Of a stretch of DNA of 38,140 bases, positions 21,971 to 30,820 are shown one piece after another (the stretch's first letter is position 1; the number at the start of each line of letters is the position of its first letter). The notes beneath the pieces were generated by a model. That model ran no database searches. It saw only the letters and a program-made list of their open reading frames with translations, and was not told the origin of the DNA. Both the position numbers and the translations under genes were made by a program. Origin of the DNA: an uncultured Planctomycetaceae bacterium. Lineage in GTDB: Bacteria; Planctomycetota; Planctomycetia; Planctomycetales; Planctomycetaceae. The stretch lies in the NCBI GenBank assembly GCA_903924405.1, contig CAIYBH010000047.1, positions 1 through 38,140 of the forward strand, in the 5' to 3' direction.

Positions 21971-24853
21971 CTACTGACACGCTTCACAATCCGGGTCGGT
22001 GATGCTGCAGGCTTTGTACTGCGAGGCTTCTGTCACCGGGATGTGCGGCGCGGGAATCGTCTCCGCCGCAGTCTCTCGTGAGTCTTCAGATCGACTGACC
22101 TGAATTTCACTGGAGGCGCTCCGCGATTTCATCCAGCGAGGCTGCAGCCCGAAGCTGTTGATGTCGGCGTTCGACTTTTCAACCTGCGTGGCGGCAAGCG
22201 TTCGGAGGTAGTAGGTCGTCTTGAGGCCTTTGCGCCACGCGAGGAAGTACATGTCGTGCAGTTTGCGGCCACTGGGTTCACGCATGTAGAGATTGAGCGA
22301 CTGTCCCATGTCGATCCACTTCTGACGACGTGCGGCACATTCAATCAACCAACGCGGATCCAGTTCAAAGGCCGTGACATACCGAGCCTTGATGTCCCCG
22401 GGAATTCTGGCGATATCCATCAGCGTCCCGTCGTAGTACTTCAGCGCGGCCAGCATCTGAGCGTCCCACAGTCCCCGCTGTTTCAGTTCGGAAACCAGAG
22501 CCGTATTCAGGTGCGTGAATTCACCACTGAGGTTGCTCTTCACATACAGATGCTTGTACATCGGTTCAATCGACTGGGAGACGCCGATGATGGTGGAAAT
22601 TGTCGCTGTCGGGGCAATTGCCATGCAGTTGCTGTTTCGCATGCCGTGCTGAGCCACGGCCTGACGCACGACCTGCCAGTCCATCCGTGCCGAGCGGTCC
22701 ACGTCGATGCGACATCCTCGCTCCTGCTCCAGCAGATCCATCGTATCAATCGGCAACAATCCGCGATCCCACTTCGAGCCGGCGTAGGTGCTGTAGGTTC
22801 CTCGTTCTGATGCCAGTTCTGTCGATGCCAGGATCGCGTAGTAGGAAATGGCCTCCATACTGTGGTCGGCGAAATCCACGGCTTCCGGACTGGCGTAACT
22901 GATGTTGAGTGCTGCCAGCGCATCCTGGAAGCCCATGATTCCAAGACCCACCGGCCGATGCTTCGCGTTGGACGCTTTTGCTTCATCCGTCGGATAGAAG
23001 TTGATGTCGATGACGTTGTCCAGCATCCGCATCGCAATCCGAACCGTCTCTTTCAACATACCGACGTCCAGTTGACCATCGACAATGTGAGCGAGCAGAT
23101 TGATGGATCCAAGGTTGCAGACAGCCGTTTCCTTCGACGAGGTATTCAGCAGGATCTCTGTACAGAGATTGCTGCTATGCACGACACCAGTGTGATCCTG
23201 GGGAGAGCGAATGTTGGATGGATCTTTCCAGGTGATCCATGGATGCCCGGTTTCAAACAGGCGAGTGAGCATCTTTCTCCAGAGCTCGTTGGCCGGAAGT
23301 TTCTTGAACATCCGGATTTCACCAGCTTCCGCCTGCTTTTCGTATTGCGTGTAACGCTTCTCGAACTCACGTCCGTAGACGTCATGCAGATCCGGAACCT
23401 CGTCAGGGCTGAACAGAGTCCACTCACGGTCTTCCTCGACCCGCTTCATGAACAGGTCGGGAATCCAGTTCGCGGTGTGCATGTCGTGAGTTCGCCGACG
23501 CTCGTCCCCGGTGTTCTTTCGCAGATCGAGGAACTCCTCGATGTCCATGTGCCAGCTTTCCAGGTAGGAGCATACGGCACCCTTTCGCTTTCCGCCCTGG
23601 TTGACAGCCAGTGCAGTGTCATTCACCACCTTCAGGAACGGAATCACACCCTGGCTGCGGCCATTGGTCCCTTTGATATGCGCATTGGTCGCTCGAATGC
23701 TGGTCCAGTCGTTGCCCAGTCCACCAGCCCATTTGCTGAGCTTGGCGTTATCAGCGACGCACTTGAAGATGTGCTCAAGGTCGTCTTTCACAGTCGACAG
23801 ATAGCACGAACTGAGCTGCGGGTGGTTTGTGGCGGAGTTGAACAATGTGGGGGTCGCCGAGGTGAACCGCATGCTTGACAGCATGTTGTAAAACTCGATC
23901 GCCCGTTCTTCCGGATTGGGTTCCTGCAACGCCAGTCCCATGGCCACCCGCATCCAGAAGTACTGCGGCGTCTCAATCCGGCGTCCGTCAATGTGCAGCA
24001 GGTAGCGGTCGTACACTGCCTGGAGACCAGGATACTTAAACAGAGCGTCGCGGTCAGGCTGCAGTGCAGCAGCAATTCGTGTGAGATTCAGGCTGCGCAG
24101 TTCCGGGGTCAGCCGATCGGCATTGATCCCGTCAATGATGTAGTGTTCAAATTGATTGCGGTACAGCCGTGTAAATTCGTTGGCGTTAGTCGGTGCACTT
24201 CCCAGAGCCTCATTGCTGATCACCATCCGCAGCAATCGTGCGGCAACCACATCGTAGGCCGGATCCCGTTCGATGCGGCAGCGCGCCGCCAGAATCATGG
24301 CCCGGTAAATCTCACTGACTGAGATCCCGTCAAAGACCGACTTAATCACTTCCTGCAGCAGGTCTTCTGCGTCGCATTCTGCCAGACCTTGACAGGCGAG
24401 ATCCAATCGGCGGCGAATTCGGTTGACATCAAAGGGAACTCGCAGGCCGTCTTCCAGGTGCACATGAATACGCGGGGAGGACGTCGTTTCGGCGACTTCC
24501 ATACCATCCGGTTGCTGCAGTGAGCGAATTTTTGCGTGCTCAGCCCGATACACGATGTAACGCCGCGCCACACGAAAGTGACTGCGCTTCATCAACTGCA
24601 TTTCGACCAGGTCCTGAATCTGCTCGACACCCACACCACGATCCGTTGCCGCGTCCTGAGCCGCCTCGGAGACGACGTCACCGGTAATCGCACCGACTTC
24701 ACGCTCAATGTCGCCATCCAGCGGTTGACCGGCAGCCAGATTCAACTCCGCACGAAAGGCATTGCAGATCGCCTTGTGGATGAGTTTTGCGTCAAACGGA
24801 ACCGTTCGACCATCCCGCTTCCGGATAATCCATTCTGATACTGCTCGAATCAT
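21971..24853 (-). CDS. nrdA: Class I ribonucleotide reductase alpha subunit with two ATP-cone domains
   Basis: This catalytic subunit reduces ribonucleoside diphosphates to deoxyribonucleotides. From the ATG used it has 960 aa. Two consecutive ATP cones are visible: one begins [15 protein letters not shown] (11-25) and the second [15 protein letters not shown] (132-146); cones sense ATP/dATP. Catalytic residues are Cys350 (SSCYLS), Cys563 and Glu565 (NLCTEI), Cys579 (AVCNLGS), and the radical-transfer pair Tyr881-Tyr882. The C-terminal redox pair is CEAC (956-959), closer spaced than in E. coli. The ATG at 24853 has a GGGGAG-type Shine-Dalgarno at 8 nt; a GTG at 24919 would add 22 residues. 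The long form with extra cones resembles chlamydial NrdA, matching the class Ic-like NrdB downstream. Confidence 0.95.
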   Translation of the reverse strand: MIRAVSEWIIRKRDGRTVPFDAKLIHKAICNAFRAELNLAAGQPLDGDIEREVGAITGDVVSEAAQDAATDRGVGVEQIQDLVEMQLMKRSHFRVARRYIVYRAEHAKIRSLQQPDGMEVAETTSSPRIHVHLEDGLRVPFDVNRIRRRLDLACQGLAECDAEDLLQEVIKSVFDGISVSEIYRAMILAARCRIERDPAYDVVAARLLRMVISNEALGSAPTNANEFTRLYRNQFEHYIIDGINADRLTPELRSLNLTRIAAALQPDRDALFKYPGLQAVYDRYLLHIDGRRIETPQYFWMRVAMGLALQEPNPEERAIEFYNMLSSMRFTSATPTLFNSATNHPQLSSCYLSTVKDDLEHIFKCVADNAKLSKWAGGLGNDWTSIRATNAHIKGTNGRSQGVIPFLKVVNDTALAVNQGGKRKGAVCSYLESWHMDIEEFLDLRKNTGDERRRTHDMHTANWIPDLFMKRVEEDREWTLFSPDEVPDLHDVYGREFEKRYTQYEKQAEAGEIRMFKKLPANELWRKMLTRLFETGHPWITWKDPSNIRSPQDHTGVVHSSNLCTEILLNTSSKETAVCNLGSINLLAHIVDGQLDVGMLKETVRIAMRMLDNVIDINFYPTDEAKASNAKHRPVGLGIMGFQDALAALNISYASPEAVDFADHSMEAISYYAILASTELASERGTYSTYAGSKWDRGLLPIDTMDLLEQERGCRIDVDRSARMDWQVVRQAVAQHGMRNSNCMAIAPTATISTIIGVSQSIEPMYKHLYVKSNLSGEFTHLNTALVSELKQRGLWDAQMLAALKYYDGTLMDIARIPGDIKARYVTAFELDPRWLIECAARRQKWIDMGQSLNLYMREPSGRKLHDMYFLAWRKGLKTTYYLRTLAATQVEKSNADINSFGLQPRWMKSRSASSEIQVSRSEDSRETAAETIPAPHIPVTEASQYKACSITDPDCEACQ

Positions 24854-24860
24854 TCGATGC

Positions 24861-24870
24861 TCTCCCCCCT
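24861..24870 (-). promoter_or_regulatory. Shine-Dalgarno sequence deciding the nrdA start
   Basis: On the minus strand AGGGGGGAGA ends 7 nt before the ATG at 24853, leaving GGGGAG at the usual spacing. The alternative GTG at 24919 has only a weak AGGT. This favours a 960-aa NrdA beginning 10 residues before the first ATP-cone motif. Confidence 0.6.
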
Positions 24871-24964
24871 GCTGATCCATGTGAAGTTCAATCTGCACAT
24901 CCAGTGCAGACTCTGCCACCGTACACTACCTGTCTACAACCGCGAGCCGAGCTCGTATTCTTTG

Positions 24965-24995
24965 ATTCTGGTCCCCTGATGCCGTGGACCAGAAT
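24965..24995 (-). other. Perfect 10-bp hairpin in the nrdA leader
   Basis: ATTCTGGTCC (24965-24974) pairs perfectly with GGACCAGAAT (24986-24995) around an 11-nt loop. It lies 112 nt upstream of the nrdA ATG, inside the predicted long 5' leader. No T tract follows it, so it is not a classical terminator. Confidence 0.6.
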
Positions 24996-25066
24996 TTCGC
25001 TTTGCAAGTTCTGTCTGTAGACCGCCGCCGCAATCCGACAAGCCGCGCCCATTTTCCACCCGACAA

Positions 25067-25088
25067 CTTGTCACCGTCCGATGACAAG
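25067..25088 (-). other. Second perfect hairpin in the nrdA leader
   Basis: CTTGTCA (25067-25073) pairs with TGACAAG (25082-25088) around an 8-nt loop. It lies about 70 nt upstream (5' on the minus strand) of the 24965-24995 hairpin. A further CTTGTC copy nearby on the minus strand could allow alternative pairing. Confidence 0.45.
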
Positions 25089-25356
25089 CGGCCCACACTG
25101 GTTTTGTCTTTTCAGTCTTTCCTGAGTTGCCTATTCAGCGTGTGTTTTCTGTCCTGCGGTTCAGTCACACATCATGGCATGGCGCAGCATCGAACGCAGT
25201 TCCGGGCTTTTCTGGCTTCACAATGCGCTGCAAACGAATTTCAACAGCGGTGAAGGAGGGCTCGTTCCGGGCTGGTAACTGAGCTGCGTCTGATGATTGA
25301 CTTATCCGCGAAATCGACCTCCTGTCGAAGAGGGCCTCCGTACCGGAACACCGGAC

Positions 25357-25384
25357 AGAATATTGTCTGCCGGTAGCCTGTCAA
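25357..25384 (-). promoter_or_regulatory. Possible second nrd promoter
   Basis: On the minus strand TTGACA (25384-25379) and TATTCT (25362-25357) are separated by 16 nt. The -35 is perfect and the -10 matches at four of six bases. It lies about 120 nt downstream of the NrdR-box promoter and has no NrdR-like box of its own, so it could provide constitutive expression. The -10 is weak and the call is tentative. Confidence 0.3.
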
Positions 25385-25476
25385 CAGTCCCCCCGTCAGA
25401 CACTCTCAAACCGTTCAGTGACAACAGTTTGCGACCACAATTTCAGGGGAACCGATCAGGTGCCGCTGGGAGCGAC

Positions 25477-25525
25477 GTCCGCAATATAGTGTGTTTTGGT
25501 TGACTGTCAACACTATTTGTTGTGT
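25477..25525 (-). promoter_or_regulatory. nrdAB promoter with a pair of NrdR-like boxes
   Basis: On the minus strand TTGACA (25510-25505) and TATATT (25488-25483) are separated by 16 nt, a good sigma-70 type promoter facing nrdA. Two NrdR-like boxes overlap it. ACACTATTTGTTGTGT (25510-25525) matches the 16-bp consensus ACACWATATATWGTGT at 14 positions and abuts the -35. The second (25477-25492) has a perfect right half, ATATAGTGT, and overlaps the -10. Their starts are 33 bp apart, about three helical turns, as for known NrdR tandem boxes. This predicts repression by NrdR; the nrdR gene itself is not in the window. Transcription would start near 25476, about 560-620 nt before the nrdA start codon. 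Confidence 0.75.
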
Positions 25526-25958
25526 GTGCGGTAAATCGGCAACAGGCGCGATTCCGCACGAAGTTTTTCCTCAGAATGTCCAAAAAGTTCGTGCTTCCTC
25601 GGCGGTTTTTTTTGTTGAATTTCGGTTGACAAAAACCTGGTCAATGGCACCGTAGCGACGCACTGCGTCACCGCCCATGACCCTTCGTCAGACTCACCGC
25701 AGGCCGCGTGCGCCACGCCATCGGATAACCCGTGGATCCGGTTCCTTTTCACAGGCCCCCCGGCAGTACAAGGTGTGCATGTGCCATACCAGGCCCTCGT
25801 CCGATGCGGTGTCACCAGGAAGAGGCCGCACCGCCGACGGCAAAACCGGACTCCTGCATGACGTTGATGTCGTGTGAATCCAAGCCGCAGCAGGAACAAG
25901 GCGTCCCTGCCCGCGTCTGATTATCCCAGCGGCAATTGGGTCGCATCTCGAAATGTTC

Positions 25959-28091
25959 TCAGGGGATGACAGCGGGCTGCGGGGGACGATCGATGTCGAG
26001 CCCGTCGATCCAGAGTTTCAGGGGTGGCGCTCCCCACGAATCGAAGCTCAGGCTGATTCCAGTCACTGTGGCAGGTAACTTGCCGATCCTGTTCCATCGT
26101 GTGTCACCACCCAGTGGAATTTCAAACAGGCGCCAACCGTCGCGGCCTTCGTTGTCATCCAGTTCCCGCATGAGGTCTCGGCCCTCCGCCGGCTCGAGGA
26201 GACACTCTTCTCCCGATGCGCCGTGCAGGGTCAAAAATGGTCCGCCCTGCCATCCCGTGACATCCTCATTGATGGATTTCAGCCAGAAGGACAATCGCTG
26301 CTGATCGCTTACCTGTCGCGCTTCTTTCATCGGGGCTGTCCATTTCAGTGCGACTCGAAAGCCCGCATAGGGATCGATTGTGACTCCAAGTGACGAATTG
26401 CCGACCAGCTTTTCCTGATGGTCGGCTGTTATCTGCATGCGGGATTTTTGCTCGGCACTTCGCACTCGCTCCTGAAAGTCGGTCAGAGTCCAGTTGCTGA
26501 GTTCACCTTCTGTGCCGGACACCTCATCAGCACCAACCACGTAAACGTCACGCCATGCCAACTCCGTCTGCTGTCCGACCGTGACGTTGACTCCGAGACG
26601 ATAAAAACCTGGTTGGTTGAAGCGTTGGCGAAATCCAGGGCCTGTGCGTAACAGACCCTGCTGCAGATCCCATTGAAAGCTCAGGGGCTCTGCACTCGCA
26701 GCGCCGTGAACGATCGCCCGCCACTCAGCTTCGGTCCCCGCCATGACGCTCGCAGGCCCCAGCACTTCCAGCCGCAATGGTCCAGCGCCAGAGGCGACTG
26801 GCTGAGTCTGTCCGTCGCGGTCGTCCACCTGAAGCACGTCCTCGTCCAGCATCTTGTCCGTCTGATTGTTCTCGAATTGATTGGCGGTGAAGACAAGCCA
26901 CGCGGCATGTTTCGCATAGATGCCCCAGCGATTGCTGATCAGGTGGTTGCCATCAACAACCCAGTGCCATGCTTGCCATTTCTGCCCGCGACTGGCAAGG
27001 TCGCCCACGATGGCAATTCCGGCTCCGTTGTTGCCTTCACACCGATTTCCACGGACCAGCGTGTGACTTGAGGGCCCGAACATGAACACGATTCCGGCGT
27101 GCCCCTGTTCGGGCAGGTGGGGGGAATTGTGCTGGCCATCGGGCAACCCATTGAAGGACGCTTCGTTGTTGATCAGACGCGTCTTGTCGGATCCCCCCAT
27201 CCAGAATCCATAGCTACAGTGGTTCGCTGTGTTGCTGACGAAACTGTTTTCCTGAGCCCAGCATTCAACGCCGTTGTTGTTGGCATAAGAACAGTCATTT
27301 TTTTCGAACAGATTTCCAGTACTGCACCAGCCATTCAGGACACGCACGAAAATCCCGTCTCCGCCGTATGTGCAGTCATTGCGAATCAGCGAATTCCCGT
27401 TTGAGCCGCTTTCGATGAGCACACAGGTGGAATCCCGTGCATGCACCTCCCCGGGGGTGAGCCGAATGCCATGGCTGAGCACGTTATCGCGGATCGAATT
27501 TCGGCAGGCGGTCCAGAGCTTCAGGCAGGTGTTGGAACAGTGAGAAAAGTCGTTGCCGTCCAGCAGATTGTCGTTGGATTTGACCAGCACACACCCGTCC
27601 CAGACTCGATTCGCGCGATTGCGCAGCAGCACACTCTCGGAAACCTGCTCCAACACAATGCCGCCGCGTCGACCGTTTTCACCCCAGCCAAAGTCCGGGT
27701 CATGGAAGTTGTCTGAAAAATTGCAGTTTTCGATCAGCCAACCCCGTGCGTTTCGCACGACCAGTCCCGTCTCCCAGCCTCGCGCATTGACATTTCGCAG
27801 CGTCACATGAGACACTCCTTCTGCCAGAATGGCCGTGCCTCGGTATTCTGAAGGACGCTGCCCGGCCTGTGCCCCGGGACCAATCAGCCACGCCCCGTTA
27901 CCGTTGATGCGGACACCGGAGCGGAGCACACGGATGGCTCCGTATTGCACATCGGAGTCCAGCTCGATGTCGTCCGTGATTTCCAGAATTGCCGGCTGGT
28001 TCCGGTTTTTTTCCGGTTCGGTGGCTGGTTCCTGGGCAGGGAGTTGTTGACACAGCAGTATGACTAACAGATATCTGCTGAAGCGCAGCAT
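25959..28091 (-). CDS. Secreted right-handed beta-helix protein with PKD-like and C-terminal sugar-binding-like regions
   Basis: The 710-aa protein starts with a signal peptide (1-19). Residues 45-410 contain many short repeats of the beta-helix type, with N-rich turns such as LIENCNFSDN, LLDGNDFSHC and SLIRNDCTYG, the fold of polysaccharide lyases and related proteins. Residues 440-520 resemble a PKD/Ig-like domain, and 530-702 a jelly-roll carbohydrate-binding-like region ending LWIDGLDID. A role in binding or cleaving extracellular polysaccharide is inferred; no catalytic residues could be assigned. Nine or more Cys in the helix are unusual and may form ladders or disulphides. The ATG at 28091 has AAGGTGA upstream. 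The next gene upstream, also exported, is 330 nt away, so co-transcription is possible but unproven. Confidence 0.85.
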   Translation of the reverse strand: MLRFSRYLLVILLCQQLPAQEPATEPEKNRNQPAILEITDDIELDSDVQYGAIRVLRSGVRINGNGAWLIGPGAQAGQRPSEYRGTAILAEGVSHVTLRNVNARGWETGLVVRNARGWLIENCNFSDNFHDPDFGWGENGRRGGIVLEQVSESVLLRNRANRVWDGCVLVKSNDNLLDGNDFSHCSNTCLKLWTACRNSIRDNVLSHGIRLTPGEVHARDSTCVLIESGSNGNSLIRNDCTYGGDGIFVRVLNGWCSTGNLFEKNDCSYANNNGVECWAQENSFVSNTANHCSYGFWMGGSDKTRLINNEASFNGLPDGQHNSPHLPEQGHAGIVFMFGPSSHTLVRGNRCEGNNGAGIAIVGDLASRGQKWQAWHWVVDGNHLISNRWGIYAKHAAWLVFTANQFENNQTDKMLDEDVLQVDDRDGQTQPVASGAGPLRLEVLGPASVMAGTEAEWRAIVHGAASAEPLSFQWDLQQGLLRTGPGFRQRFNQPGFYRLGVNVTVGQQTELAWRDVYVVGADEVSGTEGELSNWTLTDFQERVRSAEQKSRMQITADHQEKLVGNSSLGVTIDPYAGFRVALKWTAPMKEARQVSDQQRLSFWLKSINEDVTGWQGGPFLTLHGASGEECLLEPAEGRDLMRELDDNEGRDGWRLFEIPLGGDTRWNRIGKLPATVTGISLSFDSWGAPPLKLWIDGLDIDRPPQPAVIP

Positions 28092-28420
28092 ATTTGGTTC
28101 ACCTTGTCTTGCTGAGGACTCTGACGGACTCGCTGGCTGCTCGGGAACTCAGACGCATCCGATGGCCTTTCGCGTGACCGACCGCATGGCAGTCACCTCG
28201 GTGCAGAGTGACGCCGTCGCAGCGGATTTGACGGGGCAATGGAGCTCTGAAACAGGCCTGCAGCTTAAGCGTTTTGCGACGCGCGCCGAGCACTGTGTTG
28301 ACTGTGGTCGCGACAGGCCTGAGCCCGGGATCCTGCGGAGGCCGTCTACGCTGAATCCGGTCGGTGCGGGATTGTTCCGGGCGAGGGCTGCTGAGTGGTC
28401 CGTCTGAGTTTGGCGGTAGT
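28092..28420. other. Intergenic region, nothing recognised
   Basis: This 329-nt gap lies between the minus-strand hydrolase and beta-helix genes. Only motif-free open frames occur. No terminator with a T tract was seen after the hydrolase gene. Confidence 0.4.
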
Positions 28421-30289
28421 CTATTCGATTGCCTGTAGCCAGGCAGCTTCGCCACCAACCAGTGGAAGGCTCAGTTCTGTCTGGTCCAGATCGACTGTCA
28501 GTTCGGTGCCGGGATCAGGCCAGAGCGTGAAGTCCCGGTCGGAAGAGAAGATCATCAGTCCCAGTTGCTCACCGGGACTGATCACCTGGTCGTCCGGCTG
28601 CAGTGTGAATTCGAGGTCGTAGAATTTTCCGGGTTCGAGTGGAGTGCTTTCGGAAATGGACTGTTGATTCTGCGGGTCTGCCCAGCCGCGGGTGATTACG
28701 TCATCTGTGATGACGCGGCTGTCAGTCCATGGCAGGGAGACAAGCCAAACAGAGAGATTGGCTGTGGCACGGTTGCTGGCCAAACGCAGCCGGATCGTGC
28801 TTGTACCGGACAGGTGTACCGCCTGTTTGAGTTTTGGTGTGGCGTACAGCAGGCGGTGTTGAGTCCATTCGGCTTTGGCCAGTGTGGCTCCATTGAAGGA
28901 AAAGTTATCGATCAGCGTCTCCTGTCCGTGCATCGGGGCGTCAGACTGCCGGCTGCCTGAGATCAGGTTGCCAGTGCCGTAGCCACCTTTTTCCGGGCGA
29001 AATGTGACAATTCTCGCTTCTGGATGCGGATAGTCGGCGTAGGGTTCCGGGTTTGCCCGCGTTGCTGTTTCCCGCACGATCCATGACTTCGGGTCCTTTT
29101 CCACGTCGTTATTGACTCCGCACACGTAGCGTGTGAACCAGCGGTTCATCTGTTTCAACGGTGGAGGCCCGCCGTGACCGCCCTGGTGGAAGTAGGCCTG
29201 GGCGGGAATGCCTTTGGCCTTGATCGCTTCATAGATGCGCACGCTGTGCTCGGGCATCACGTTCCAGTCGTTGAATGCATGGGCCATCAGCGTGGCGGCT
29301 TTCAGCGATTGCAGTTGATTCAGGTAGTCACGACTGGCCCAGAAGGAATTGTAGTCGCCGGTGATACGGTCGAGTTCTGCCAGCATGACCTTGTCGCGAA
29401 CTTCGCAATCGCAGTACTTGCGAGTTGCGGGGTCACCGCTGTTGATGAAGTTGTACAGCACGTCGATATCCTCACCCATATAGCCACCGGGGTGACGAAT
29501 CAGTCCGTGTGAGCGATAGTAGTGGTAGTAGGACGTGTTGGGTGCGACCGGGATGATCGCTTCGAGTCCTTCCACACCGGTGGTTGCGGCGGCCAGAGGA
29601 ATTGTGCCATTGTAAGAGGTGCCGGTCATACCGACTTTGCCCGTGGCCCACGTGGCCATGACCTGTTCATCACCATCGGGTGTGGTGAACCCTTTTGCGC
29701 GGCCATTCAGCCAGTCAATGACGGCTTTCGGGGCCAGAGATTCATTGACGCCGCCGACGGTGGGGCACCCCTGAGAACGACCTGTACCGGGGGATGAGGA
29801 GTGCACGACAGCAAAGCCTCTGGGAACCCAGTCGCTGACATGGGAATCGGAGATCATTCCCATGTCTTTCTGGAAGTCAATGGCCGGTGGAACCTCATGC
29901 TTTTTCTGCGGCTGGCCGAGTGGCTGACGCGGGTCCCAGAAGTACTGTGAACCGTTGGCTCCTGTACCGGCAAAGTAGGGGCTGGATTCGTAAATCACAT
30001 GCACCCGCAGGCCTTCTGTGTCTGTTTGTTTCGGACGGGTTACGTCCACATGCATGCGGTCTTTGCGACCATTGCCGTCCGAATCGAATTCGGTCTCGAC
30101 CCAGAGGTGATGCTGAATCCATTCGGAGGATTTCTGGAAGGCCGGGACGATCTGCGATTCGCCGTTGGTGAACTGCTGAACGGCCTTCTGTGGCGCTGCC
30201 GTTGCTTCGTCAATTACGGTGGCACCGCAGGCCGCCTGCCCTGCCTGAGAGATCAACGCCAACAGTCCTGCCATTATCCAGCGTCTCAT
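28421..30289 (-). CDS. Exported CocE/NonD-type hydrolase (peptidase S15, Xaa-Pro dipeptidyl-peptidase family)
   Basis: This 622-aa alpha/beta-hydrolase carries a signal peptide (1-19, cleavage near QA-AC). The S15 catalytic domain has nucleophile Ser225 in GTSYNG, Asp341 in AFNDWNV and His372 in QGGHGGPP, a complete triad. A C-terminal jelly-roll (X-Pro_dom_C) follows, recognisable from VHLSGTSTIRLRLASNR and FTLQPDDQVISPGEQLGL. Family members release Xaa-Pro dipeptides or hydrolyse esters and beta-lactam-type acyl compounds; sequence alone does not choose between them. A calcium-loop-like DSDGNGRKD (69-77) lies near the N-terminus. The start has AGGA just upstream of ATG 30289. It acts in the periplasm or outside the cell. 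Confidence 0.9.
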   Translation of the reverse strand: MRRWIMAGLLALISQAGQAACGATVIDEATAAPQKAVQQFTNGESQIVPAFQKSSEWIQHHLWVETEFDSDGNGRKDRMHVDVTRPKQTDTEGLRVHVIYESSPYFAGTGANGSQYFWDPRQPLGQPQKKHEVPPAIDFQKDMGMISDSHVSDWVPRGFAVVHSSSPGTGRSQGCPTVGGVNESLAPKAVIDWLNGRAKGFTTPDGDEQVMATWATGKVGMTGTSYNGTIPLAAATTGVEGLEAIIPVAPNTSYYHYYRSHGLIRHPGGYMGEDIDVLYNFINSGDPATRKYCDCEVRDKVMLAELDRITGDYNSFWASRDYLNQLQSLKAATLMAHAFNDWNVMPEHSVRIYEAIKAKGIPAQAYFHQGGHGGPPPLKQMNRWFTRYVCGVNNDVEKDPKSWIVRETATRANPEPYADYPHPEARIVTFRPEKGGYGTGNLISGSRQSDAPMHGQETLIDNFSFNGATLAKAEWTQHRLLYATPKLKQAVHLSGTSTIRLRLASNRATANLSVWLVSLPWTDSRVITDDVITRGWADPQNQQSISESTPLEPGKFYDLEFTLQPDDQVISPGEQLGLMIFSSDRDFTLWPDPGTELTVDLDQTELSLPLVGGEAAWLQAIE

Positions 30290-30820
30290 CGTCCTGTCGT
30301 CCTTTCCGCCTGATGCGGATTTTCTGCCTGTGTTGCCGTTGCCTGCTGTCCTGCACAGTTCTTACCGAAGCTTACCGTGTTTTCACCCACCGTCCACGTC
30401 GCCACTGCAAAAGTTTGCAGCGATCCGCAAATCACGCACTTCCACGGATTTCATTGGACGCTGAGACTTGCAGTTCCGGAATCTGATCTGCCTGCCGTAC
30501 TGGCTGCGGCTTGCCTTTGGGCGAGGCGTTTCAGTCTGGACGTCAGATGCCGGTTTGCAGATTTTGGTGCCATGGTCCCAAAGCGAGCAAACGTTGGGAG
30601 AACGTGTCGGCAGTAACTATTGTCTGGGGTCAGCCGAAGTTACGGGTTGAATACGTGATGATTGTGTGGAAACGATCATTGGCCGGCAATCCGGATTGGG
30701 AAGCGTACATCGGCTGGTGGCCGGAGCCCATCGTTGTTGCCGAACGAGCAACATCTCCCGAGGGCGTGGTGTGAATCCTGGTGCCGTTGTTTTGCAGCGT
30801 TTATCGACAGGACTTGTTCC
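30290..30820. other. Intergenic region with a palindrome
   Basis: This 531-nt gap separates the hydrolase and COG0523 genes, both minus. It holds a 16-bp interrupted palindrome (30405-30420) and otherwise only motif-free open frames. Confidence 0.45.
30405..30420. promoter_or_regulatory. Palindrome upstream of the hydrolase gene, possible operator
   Basis: CTGCAAA and TTTGCAG form perfect inverted 7-mers separated by AG. The site is 116 nt upstream of the hydrolase start. It has the size of a dimeric repressor site but matches no regulator I can name. Confidence 0.3.

Larger units (their letters stand above)
24854..25958. other. Long region upstream of nrdA: leader, promoter and unassigned DNA
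   Basis: This 1.1-kb region precedes nrdA and follows the stop of the beta-helix gene, both on the minus strand. The right part (25526-25958) has no supportable gene. The left part is the predicted nrdA leader, with two hairpins, one or two promoters and a pair of NrdR-like boxes. The open frames on either strand have no family motifs. Confidence 0.55.

Noticed and set aside
22862..23878. 338-codon plus-strand open frame opposite nrdA
   Set aside because: It is the antisense shadow of nrdA, with no independent coding evidence.
24920..25476. Cobalamin riboswitch in the nrdA leader
   Set aside because: Considered because such riboswitches precede some nrd operons. I found no recognisable B12 box or conserved core on the minus strand.
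25513..25899. 128-codon minus-strand open frame next to the NrdR boxes
   Set aside because: Its end overlaps the predicted NrdR box and promoter region, and the translation is Arg/Cys-rich without motifs.
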